Source: Limnomonas spitsbergensis
Taxonomy: Eukaryota; Chlorophyta; Chlorophyceae; Chlamydomonadales
Reading direction: 5' to 3'
DNA length: 64,000 bases
Assembly: GCA_037349105.1 (NCBI GenBank)
Contig: JAYJMM010000107.1
Location: 434,001 to 498,000, forward strand
The stretch's first letter is position 1; every line of letters starts with the position of its first letter. Position numbers and translations under genes: made by a program. Under the pieces are notes generated by a model, which made no database searches, was not told the origin of the DNA, and worked only from the letters and a program-made list of their open reading frames with translations. Positions 21,149-32,477 of the stretch are shown in pieces.

Positions 21149-24100
21149 TCACTGTCCCTCCTGGTGCAGCTGCAGCTGGCTGACATGCAGCTGCGGATGC
21201 ATCCGGTGCTGCTGCCGCGACCGGCGATTGAGGGGCGGCATGCCCTGCCGCTCCATCTCCTCTGCCAGGTCCATCTCTGCGATGGCCTGTCTCGCAACAT
21301 CGTCCAGGCTGGCGCACGCATCTGTACAGCACAGCGGAGGAGGTAGGGAGGCAGGCCAGAAGGTGTGCTGACAGGCTGACAGGACGTGGAGTCTGGCTTC
21401 AAGAAATACTATCTACAGACGTAGGAGGTAGGTAAGCGGATGGTCAGATGTTACCGTGCCAGGCTGACAGTCAGCAGCTACGTTGCCTGCTAGTAAGCTG
21501 ATATATGCGGGAGTTACTGTGCCAGTAAGTAAGCTGATGGTTGGGGGTTGCTATGCCCGTAAGTAAGCTGATGGTTGGGGGTTGCTATGCCCGTAAGTAA
21601 GCTGATGGTTGGGGGTTACTATGCCCGTAAGTAAGCTGATGGTCAGGGGTTACTTTGCGTGTAAGTAAGCTGATGGCCTGGGGTTACTTTGCCTGTAAGT
21701 AAGCTGTTGGCCTGGGGTTACTTTGCCTGTAAGTAAGCTGATGGCCTGGGGTTACTTTGCCTGTAAGTTAGCTGATGGTCGGGAGTTGCATTGCCTGTAA
21801 GTAAGCTGATGGCCAGGGGTTACTTTGCGTGTAAGTAAGCTGATGTTTTGGAGTTACTTTGTCTTTAATTAAGCTGATGACCGGGAGGTTCTTTGCCTGT
21901 TAGTAAGGACAAGGTCAGGAGTCACCATGCTTCAGTGTAAGTTGATGGTCGGGAGTTACTTTTCCTGTAAGAAAGTAGATGGTTGGGAGTGTTGTGCCTG
22001 CAAGTAAACTCATGGTCGGGGGTTACTATGTCTGTACGCAAGCTGATGGTCAGGGGTTACTCCGCCTGGAAGTAAGCAGATGGTTTGGGGGTACTTTGCC
22101 TGTACGAAAGCTACTGATTGGGAGTTGTTTTGCCTATCAGTAAGCTGATGGCTAGGAGTTACTAGCGTGTAAGTAAGCTGATGGTCTGGGGTTACTTAGC
22201 CTGTAAGTAAGCTGATGGTCGGGGGTTACTATGCCTATTAGTAAGCTGATTTTCGGGAGTTACTTAGCCTGTAAGTAAGCTTATGGTTAAGAGTTACTTT
22301 GCCTGCAAGCAAGCTGATGGCCGGGGGTTCCTATGTCTGTAAGTAGGCCGATTGTACGGGGTTTACTTTGTCTGCAAGTAAGATGATAGCGGGGGGTTAC
22401 TATGTCTGTAAGCAAGCTGATGGCGTGGAGTTACTTCCTGTCAACATCGCAACACCGCTTCCGGCCCCCCCCACACACATCCCACACTTGCCACCTCTCA
22501 CCTGCATCTGAGAGGAGCAACGCCAGCTGTTGTGCAGAGCTACGAGACGCCTCATCCAGCTTCTGGAGCAGGGCGATGTCGCAACAGGCCTGAGGGGGGC
22601 AGGAGGAGGGGGAGTATAAACTTTTGATCCTTGTGACTTCCACCAAAAGGAGCGAAGTCACGTTGCAACAGGCCTGAGGGGGTCAGGAGGAGGGGGCCCT
22701 CTGGAAACTTCGAGCACCAAGAGAGGACAACAGCAGCATCAGGCAAGGCCTCTTGTATCTAAAGGACGCCTTCCCCTCATGCTGGAGTGAGACATCAGCA
22801 TAAAATAGATTTTACATTTGTACCGTACGATTGATACGAGGCTCATTAGCCCCCCTCCCTCATGCTCCCTCATGCTAGGGCTCCATCAGGCGAGAGTTTG
22901 GGCTCCATCAGGCGAGGGTTACCCCCCAGGGTCCCCAGAGATTAGAGAGCTCGGGGGATAACCCTCCCAACCCTCGCTTGTTCTCTCTGATCAACCTCTG
23001 ACCTCTACCTTCTCCTTCTCCTTCTTCACCTTCACCTATACTTAAATAGACGTTGACTTGAACCTCTTTTTAACCTTTTTTTAAACCATGTTCAGCAGAG
23101 TTGAAAAGATTTTCGCAAGTAATACTCCCCCCCATGAAATTTGGGATTCATTCTTCACCTCCTCTCTTACCTGCGCTTTATTGTGCATGATGGGCGAATG
23201 CTGCTCCCACACCGCTTGGACTAGCGGCTTCCAGATCCGAACCTGCAGCAAGGTTCAATCACGACTTTCCGAATGGCAATCTGCATGTTCTTTTTCAGTC
23301 CTGAAAAACGTAATTACAAAAGCACAAGGATTCCAACAATTTGTTCCACCACATGTTCAGCAACGGAGCGCACTAGGCACATCTAGGGCTGCAGAGGGGC
23401 AGCCCTAAGGTATCCTATCTGGAGATAAGACACGAATGCTTGCTGGAATGGGGAACGGGTCGACCAATTTCATGGGTAGGTGAGCCGGGCTTGCTGTCGT
23501 CCTTAGTGAGGACTTTCAGTGAGTGTGTCAGATTGTCACTTAAGGTTCGACTCTTTTTACAGACAGACAGAGCTGCACGAAAATCATTACCCTCGAATTG
23601 ATGAACCAGTTGTTGACTTGCATCAGGTCCAGGTTCGCCTCCTGGGGAAGGCCAACAGGTTGGAGCAACCGTTAACATTTTTAAGCACCAGAACGGGCTA
23701 CGGTAGGATTTGATTTCAAGTACATAACCTTGCACATGTCAAGAAGAAGGCGAAACCCACCCTGAACTCTTTAAATAAATAAAAATGTACCTAGGGTGTC
23801 AGACGTCCAAACCAATGTTTATTTTTTTGTGACTCCGCTACATTTCAGCTACATTCTGGCCTCTGGCCAGAAAGGCCCCAGTCGGGCCAAGCCATAGTGC
23901 CTTCGGAAACAATTGCAGGCCAGTCTTGGTTGGGTGTCAATCAGGCTTTTGGCGGCCCCTGAGGGTAGAGACTAGTAGCAAAAAAAGAAACACTGGCCAA
24001 GACATCCTGTGCCATCATGGAGAAAGGTTGTCCCTGGAATTGCACGCAAGGAAGGCATATCTGGCTACAGGGCTGGCCCGTCAGCTTCACACCACCCTGA

Positions 24101-24326
24101 TCTGTGGAGCCAGGCAGCGTTTATCATGACCTTGCAGCACCCTGTCAAAACCTGCCTCATCCAGGAATCACAGGCAAGGACGGCATATCTGGCCTTCAGG
24201 CCTGGACCGTCAGCTTCACAGCGCTGCCACCCTGATCTGCAGAGCCAGGTAGCAACCATCACAAACTTATTCCATCACAGTCCTCAACTGGGAGGGGGGC
24301 CATATCTCACCACCCAATAAAGCAGG

Positions 24327-24381
<55 letters not shown>

Positions 24382-27300
24382 CCATGCCGAGCGGAATCCT
24401 GATCCTAAGATACCGTAGATATTTTTATCGATCCTCCAAGGGAAGTGGAAACATTTCAGATTATTTATCGAAGAAGTGCAAAAACCTAAAAGATTCTTAC
24501 TTCCCTTGGGGGTTCGATAACAAATATTGCTCTCTAGATATTAAGTAGTATCAGTCCCCCAGCCCCTCTCATCTGTGTCCATCTCTCTCACCTGTATCGA
24601 CCCCCCTCTACCCCTCACCCATACCCGTCCCTCTCCCCCTCTCACCTGTATCGACCCCCCTCTGCCCCTCACACCTGCATCCCTTCCCCTGCCCCTCACA
24701 CTTGTATCCATCCCTCTGCCCCTCACACTTGTATCCATCCCTCTGCCCCTCACACCTGTATCCATCCCACTGCCCCTCACACTTGTATCCATTCCCTCTG
24801 CCCCTCACACTTGTATCCATCCCTCTGCCCCTCACACTTGTATCCATCCCTCTGCCCCTCACACTTGTATCCATCCCTCTGCCCCTCACACCTGTTACCA
24901 TTCCCTCTGCCCCTCACACTTGTACCCATTCCCTCTGCCCCTCACACTTGTATCCATCCCTCTGCCCCTCACACTTGTATCCATCCCTCTGCCCCTCACA
25001 CTTGTATCCATTCCCTCTGCCCCTCACACTTGTATCCATTCCCTCTGCCCCTCACACTTGTATCCATCCCTCTGCCCCTCACACTTGTATCCATCCCTCT
25101 GCCCCTCACACTTGTATCCATCCCTCTGCCCCTCACACTTGTATCCATCCCTCTGCCCCTCACACCTGTTACCATTCCCTCTGCCCCTCACACTTATATC
25201 CATTCCCTCTGCCCCTCACACTTGTATCCATCCCTCTGCCCCTCACACTTGTATCCATCCCTCTGCCCCTCACACTTGTATCCATCCCTCTGCCCCTCAC
25301 ACCTGTTACCATTCCCTGCCCCTCACACTTGTATCCATTCCCTCTGCCCCTCACACCTGTATCCATCCCTCTGCCCCTCACACTTGTATCCATCCCTCTG
25401 CCCCTCACACCTGTTACCATTCCCTCTGCCCCTCACACCTGTATCCATCCCTCTGCCCCTCACACTTGTATCCATTCCCTCTGCCCCTCACACTTGTATC
25501 CATTCCCTCTGCCCCTCACACCTGTATCCATCCCTCTGCCCCTCACACTTGTATCCATCCCTCTGCCCCTCACACCTGTTACCATTCCCTCTGCCCCTCA
25601 CACCTGTCTCCATCCCTCTGCCCCTCACACTTGTATCCATCCCTCTGCCCCTCACACCTGTATCCATCCCTCTGCCCCTCACACCTGTATCCATCCCTCT
25701 GCTCCTCACACCTGTATCCATCCCTCTGCCCCTCACACTTGTATCCATCCCTCTGCCCCTCACACTTGTATCCATCCCTCTGCCCCTCACACTTGTATCC
25801 ATCCCTCTGCCCCTCACACCTGTATCCATTCCCTCTGCCCCTCACACTTGTATCCATCCCTCTGCCCCTCACACTTGTATCCATCCCTCTGCCCCTCACA
25901 CTTGTATCCATCCCTCTGCCCCTCATACTTGTATCCATCCCTCTGCCCCTCACACTTGTATCCATCCCTCTGCCCCTCACACTTGTATCCATCCCTCTGC
26001 CCCTCACACCTGTATCCATCCCTCTGCCCCTTCACACCTCCCCCTCTTCCCCCTGCACACCTCCCCCTCTTCCCCCTGCACACCTCCCCCTCTGCCCCCC
26101 ATCACACCTCCCCCTCTGCCCCCCCTCACACCTCCCCCTCTGCTACCCCTCACACCTCCCCCTCATCCCCCCTCACACCTCCCCCTCATCCCCCCTCACA
26201 CCTCCCCCTCACACCTCCCCCTCAGCCCCCCTCACACCTCCCCCTCTGCCCCCCTCACACCTCCCTCTCTGCCCCCCATCACACCTCCCCCTGTGCCCCC
26301 CCTCACACCTCCCCCTCTGCCCCCCCCTCACACCTCCCCCTCTGCCTCCCATCACACCTCCCCCTCAGCCCCCCATTACACCTCCCCCTCTGCCCCCCAT
26401 CACACCTCCCCCTCTGCCTCCCATCACACCTCCCACTCAGCTCTCCTCACACCTCCCCCTCAGCCCCCCTCACACCTCCCCCTCCCCCCCCCCCACACTT
26501 CCCCCTCAGCCCCCCCTCACACCTCCCCCTCTGGCCCCCATCACACCTCCCCCTCTGGCCCCCCTCACACCTCCCCCTCAGCCCCCCATCACACCTCCCC
26601 CTCAGCCCCCCATTACACCTCCCCCTCTGCCCCCCATCACACCTCCCCCTCTGCCTCCCATCACACCTCCCCCTCAGCCCCCCATCACACCTCCCCCTCT
26701 GCCTCCCATCACACCTCCCCCTCAGCCCCCCATCACCCCTCCCCCTCAGCCCCCCCTCCCCCCCCCCCCCCCCCACACACGCACCTCCCCCTCTGCCCCC
26801 CCCCACATCCCCCTCTTCCCCCGCTCACCTCCCCCTCAGCCCCCTTCACATCCACCTCTGCCCCTCTCACATCCCCCTCTGCCCCCTCACCTGCGCCAGG
26901 TCGACCTTCTCAGGCTCTGTGGGGTACGGATGTGTCACATGGCAGAACAGCCAGCGCTTGAGGTACGCCACCGAGGGTTTAGGCAGGTTCTCCCGCTGCC
27001 TCCGAGAACCACCGGCCCGAACCACATGGTGAGAAAGATCCCCCTGGACGCCGCTGCCGCCCCCGCCGCCACCACCGCCCATGCTCAAGCGGTCTGCAGG
27101 GGGCGCACCTTCATAGCTGAAGTGCACCAGGGATGTCAGGCCCTGCCCATAGCTGTGCGCGTGCTGCTGCTGCAGCTGCTGCTGAAGGCTGCCGCTGCCG
27201 CTGTACTGCCTCAGGCCCAGGCCGTTGTAGTGCTGCTCGTGGATCAGCCGGCCAGGTATCGGCATGGAGGCTGACGCAGGGCCTGCCACCGCCGCCGACG

Positions 27301-30300
27301 TTTGGAAGCCCCAGACAGCACCTTGCAGCACCTCCTGCTTCTGCTTCTGCTGCTTCTGCTGCTGAGGGGAGCCGTATGCAGGAGCAGTGGGACCTTCGAA
27401 GGCCGGGCCCGCCCCATGGAACGGTCCCCTGCCAGCCGAGAAGTCATTGCTGAAGGCCGCCGCGGCGGCGCCGACCCTGTCGTTGCTCACCAAAGTGCCC
27501 CGCGTAACCTCGAGGCCGCAGCTGGTGCGATAGCTGGGCGAGCGTCCCTGGTTCAGAGCGCTGGCCCCAGTGTTCGGCAGTGGGGCGGAGACGGAGGCAT
27601 CTTGCAGCAAGGGAGGTCCGGCTAGGGTGGCCGGCTGGACGGGCCTGCCTAGGAGAGGCAGCGCGCCGTCATCCATGGTCTGCGCTCGGAAGCGTCTCTC
27701 GCTTCCTGCCGGGCCGGTAGGCCCCACCATCCCCTCGCCCGTCCGGGCTGGTAAAACGACAGTGCTGGTCAGGACCAATCGCTCACGGCGAGGAGGCTGC
27801 TGCTGTTTGTGCTGCTGCTGCTGCTGCGGCCAGGCGGCGGCGGCAGCGGCATCGCCGAGGATGCGGTGCTGCGCGGGCGTCTGCGGTGAGAAGAGGTTCT
27901 GCCGCGCCCAGCCTTGGGCTTGCTGCTGGGATAGCCAGGTCTGCGTCCCGTCTTCGCCGAGCTGCTCGAGCAGCTCCAGCGCTGCTGCGGCGGCGGCGGC
28001 CGTGGGGCTCGCCAGACAGCCCGCGCCCGCACCTGCGCCGCGAGGCTCCGGGTCGAAGCACGCGTCCTCGCACGGCGACGCAGCCCCAGGCTGCAGGAAG
28101 CAGCGGGAATCCATCAGCAGCTGTGACGGGGGGTGCGAGGTGGGCGGGAGAGAGGGCAGCCAGGGCTCATGCTGCAAGTGAACCACAGGTTTAGCCGAAA
28201 GGCGTCGGCCATCCTGCGCAACACCAGGAGGGAGCTGTTCGGTGTGGATGCCGGGGGGGGATAAGGGGGCGTAAGGGGCTGGTTGAGAGGGCAAGGTGCA
28301 AAGGGGGTGGTGGGCGTGGGGGCGGAAGGGGTGGGGTGGGTGGGGGGGGGGCATAGCTGTGGGGGGAGTGAGAGGGAGTAAGTGCAAAGAAGGTGGGGGA
28401 GGGGCATCATGGCAAGTTGTCATGGTGACGGGGGATGGGGCTGAAAGGGTGATGGGGGATGGGGCAGAAAGGGTGACGGGGGATGGGGCAGAAAGGGTGA
28501 CGGGAGATGGGGCGGGAATGGTGACGGGAGATGGGGCGGGAATGGTGACGGGGGATGGGGCGGGGATGGTGACGGGGGATGGGGCAGAAAGGGTGAAGGG
28601 GGATGGGGCAGAAAGGGTGACGGGAGATGGGGCGGGAACGGTGACGGGGGATGGTGCGGGGATGGTGACGGGGGATGGGGCCCAGATGGTGACTGGGGAT
28701 GGGGCAGAAAGGGTGACGGGGGATGGGGCGGGGTTGGTGACGGGGGATGGGGCAGAAAGGGTGACGGGGGATGGGGCGGGGATGGTGACGGGGGATGGGG
28801 CAGAAAGGGTGACGGGGGATGGGGCGGGGATGGTGACGGGGGATATGGGCTAGGGTCTGCGGCTCCAGGAGGCATTTGCCTGTCTGATAGAACTGACCGG
28901 TCCTTCATACAGGGGTAGACGCCAATGGTACAGGGTTTGGATTAAATTGGACAGATGGGGATAGTTAAGGTACACAAAGTGTGTGTGTGTGTCAGGGTCC
29001 ACGGTGCTGGACGTTGTCTGTGCACGTATTTGAGGCAAATGTATTTGTGCACATATTGAGGCACACATCAGAGGCCGTACTTACATGCTGCCAGGAGCTG
29101 TTTGAAATGTTTGGAAAGTACGGTACCGGTAATAGAAGAAAATAAGCACGCCTGGAAATAAGGACGCCTGTCTACGCAAAATTTACCGCTGGAATCCTGA
29201 ACCCTGAACCCTGAAGCCTATAACCCCTTAACCCCAGGATTTCCGCCGGGATTCCTGCAATTTGCAAAGCAAGATTCCCACCTGTTCGTTTTCCTCCCCA
29301 GCCGTGGTGGCACCTGGGGCGTTGCAGCCCCCGGCAGTGTTGCAGCTCTCGAGAGGAGGGTCCGCTGGCTGCACAGGCTGATCTGCAAACATGTCCTGCA
29401 GGAGGAGCAGGGGGAGGGGCGTAGGTGTAAGTAGAGGAGTAGCTAAAGCAGGAGCAGGGGGAGGGGCGTAGGTGTAAGTAGAGGAGTAGCTAAAGCAGGA
29501 GCAGGGGGAGGGGCGTAGGTGTAAGTAGAGGAGTAGCTAAAGCAGGAGCAGGGGGAGGGGCGTAGGTGTAAGTAGAGGAGTAGCTAAAGCAGGAGCAGGG
29601 GGAGGGGCGTAGGTGGAAGTAGAGGAGTAGCTAAAGCAGGAGCAGGGGGAGGGGCGTAGGTGTAAGTAGAGGAGTAGCTAAAGCAGGAGCAGGGGGAGGG
29701 GCGTAGGTGTAAGTAGAGGAGTAGCTAAAGCAGGAGCAGGGGGAGGGGCGTAGGTGTAAGTAGAGGAGTAGCTAAAGCAGGAGCAGGGGGAGGGGCGTAG
29801 GTGTAAGTAGAGGAGTAGCTAAAGCAGGAGCAGGGGGAGGGGCGTAGGTGTAAGTAGAGGAGTAGCTAAAGCAGGAGCAGGGGGAGGGGCGTAGGTGTAA
29901 GTAGAGGAGTAGCTAAAGCAGGAGCAGGGGGAGGGGCGTAGGTGTAAGTAGAGGAGTAGCTAAAGCAGGAGCAGGGGGAGGGGCGTAGGTGTAAGTAGAG
30001 GAGTAGCTAAAGCAGGAGCAGGGGGAGGGGCGTAGGTGTAAGTAGAGGAGTAGCTAAAGCAGGAGCAGGGGGAGGGGCGTAGGTGTAAGTAGAGGAGTAG
30101 CTAAAGCAGGAGCAGGGGGAGGGGCGTAGGTGTAAGTAGAGGAGTAGCTAAAGCAGGAGCAGGGGGAGGGGCGTAGGTGTAAGTAGAGGAGTAGCTAAAG
30201 CAGGAGCAGGGGGAGGGGCGTAGGTGTAAGTAGAGGAGTAGCTAAAGCAGGAGCAGGGGGAGGGGCGTAGGTGTAAGTAGAGGAGTAGCTAAAGCAGGAG

Positions 30301-32408
30301 CAGGAGCAGCAGCAGGATCAGGAGGAGAAGGTGGAAATATCTGTACCACTAGGTAGAATCTGTACCGTAAGGTGGAAATATCTCTACCACGGGGTGAAAA
30401 TATCTGTTAACACGATATGGAAATATCTGTACCACGAGCACGAGCAAAAGGAGGATAGGATAGGTGGAGGTGGAGGTGGATGAGCGAGTGGGGGATGAAG
30501 GTAGAGGCGCAGATGGTGAGATGGGTAAGGAGCACGATCAAGAGCAGGAAGAAGAGGTGTGGAAAGGAGCAGGAGAGGGGGGAGGCGGGGGTGCGGCAGC
30601 AGGTGGAGGCGTAGGGGTGGGAGAGGTGGAGGAGCAGTAAACAGAGAACCCAGCCCCCCCTCGCCCCCCCCCCACACCCCATGCTCCCAGACCTCACCTG
30701 AGAGGACATTAACTTCTTCCCATTCTCGAACCCCTCAGGCTGCCCAACAAAAAGCTCAGGCATGCCGCAGTGCCCTCTGGCCTGCAGCCTGGACCCCACC
30801 AGGCTCCCCTGCCTCTGAGCAGCGGTTGATCCCGCCGCCTGCACCGCCCCTGCCGCCCAGCGTCCCGCCCCGGGCGCGGTTGGCGCCACGCCGCCATGCC
30901 CTCCTGTAGCGCTCTCTGCCATGCCCTCCACAATTCCATCGCCTCTCGCGCCATCTTCGCCGCCCGTGGCAGCTGCGGCCTGCATCTGCTGCCAGAAGCC
31001 ACCGGGCGCCGGCATCTGCTGCTGTTGCTGCTGCTGCTGCTGCATCGGCGGGTGCTGGGGGAAGCCTGCGGGTGCGGGATGCCTTGCACTCATCTGCCTT
31101 CCAGCAGCTTGCAAAGGCGTCACCGGCGGCACAGGCTGCTGCTGCTGCTGCTGTGCTGCTGCTGCTGCTTCAACAGTGATTATCGCACCAGTATCTCCCA
31201 CAGCCCCAGGCGCACCAGCAGTGCCAGCAGAGAAGTGGCTCATGTCAACATAACGCTGCTGCTGCTGCTGCTGCTCATGCTGCAGAGGTGGAGGAGCGTG
31301 GTGGGAGGGGACCTGCCCAGCAGCTGCCGCTGCGTTACCCGCGTAGCCCGGGCCAGCAGACGAACAACGTCCTCTTACAAAGCCAATGTCAGAGAAGCTC
31401 CTTGGCAGTGCTCCAGGAGGCAAACCTTGTCCCCACTGCTGCTGTCCCGTGAGGTCCGACTCGCGGCCCTGCTGGAGCTGCCCGGAAGCTGCCTCCGTCT
31501 GTCTCCGGATAACTTCTTGGGACGCCGTACTGTTCCTCCTCCCAAGCACCTGCCCCAGCAGCTGCCGGGCAGTTGCTAGGTGAGCATCCACCTTGGGAGT
31601 AGTGTGAGCAGGTATGGACCCTCCGACCTGCTGCTGCTGCTGCTGCTGTCGCCATTGCAGATAGAGGGGGTCGCTCGCACTTCTTCGGTGAGGCTGAGCG
31701 GGGTCTGCGTATGCGGCGGCAGCCGCAGCCGCAGCCGAGGCGAATGCCGAGGTGGGGCCGGGCGCGGGCGCGGCCGCGGCGCCTCCGTGAGACCGTTTCC
31801 GCTGCTGGGTCTGCCACTGCGCGTAGGAAATGTCGCTGGTGCTCCTGTGGAGCGGGAAGCTGCCGGAGGGGGTGTTGGGGTGCTTGGGGGGCAGCGGTGA
31901 CCCGGCGGCTGCCGGACGCCAGACTCGAGCTGCGCCCTGCTGGAGCTGGCGCTGCTGCTGCTGCTGCTGCCAGTACTGCTGCTGCTGCTGCCAGTTAGGG
32001 CCGATGCTGTCGCTGGGGTCCACAGAGTTCTTCTGGTGCTGCTGGTGCTGGAGTGCTGGGAGGGGCGTGTGCTGCCAAGGCTGATGCGCCCAGCTGTTGC
32101 TGTTGTCATGGTTTTGGTCTTGCTGCTGTTGCATCTGTTGCGGCTGCTGTTGCGGCTGTTGCTGTTGCTGATCCGGGACCCAGGAGCCAGTGTAGGGCAG
32201 GCCCGCCGAGATCTTCAAACCCGACGGATCTGGCGGTTGCAGATCTGTGGCGTCTGGATGCAACTGGTTGCCAATGGCGGGAATCATGACGGTGGAGGGA
32301 GGCGGCGCAACGGAAGCGGCGGCGGCGGGGGCTGCATCCTCCCAGCTTGCGTGCCGGCTCAAGCCCTGCTGCTGCTGTTGCTGCTGTTGTTGCTGTTGCT
32401 GTTGCTGC

Positions 32409-32477
<69 letters not shown>

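Noticed and set aside
24575..27274. 899-codon plus-strand open frame rich in Pro, Ser, Leu (and two overlapping long frames)
   Set aside because: It lies on the 27 bp and 23-31 bp arrays of the BELL intron and runs antisense through exon 5. All three frames are open because the unit is a multiple of three. No domain, no codon bias.
28296..28908. Frames rich in GDGAERVT on plus and PHPPSPF on minus
   Set aside because: Both come from the 24 bp minisatellite.
29400..30305. CRISPR-like array
   Set aside because: Units are head-to-tail with no unique spacers, in a eukaryotic intron.
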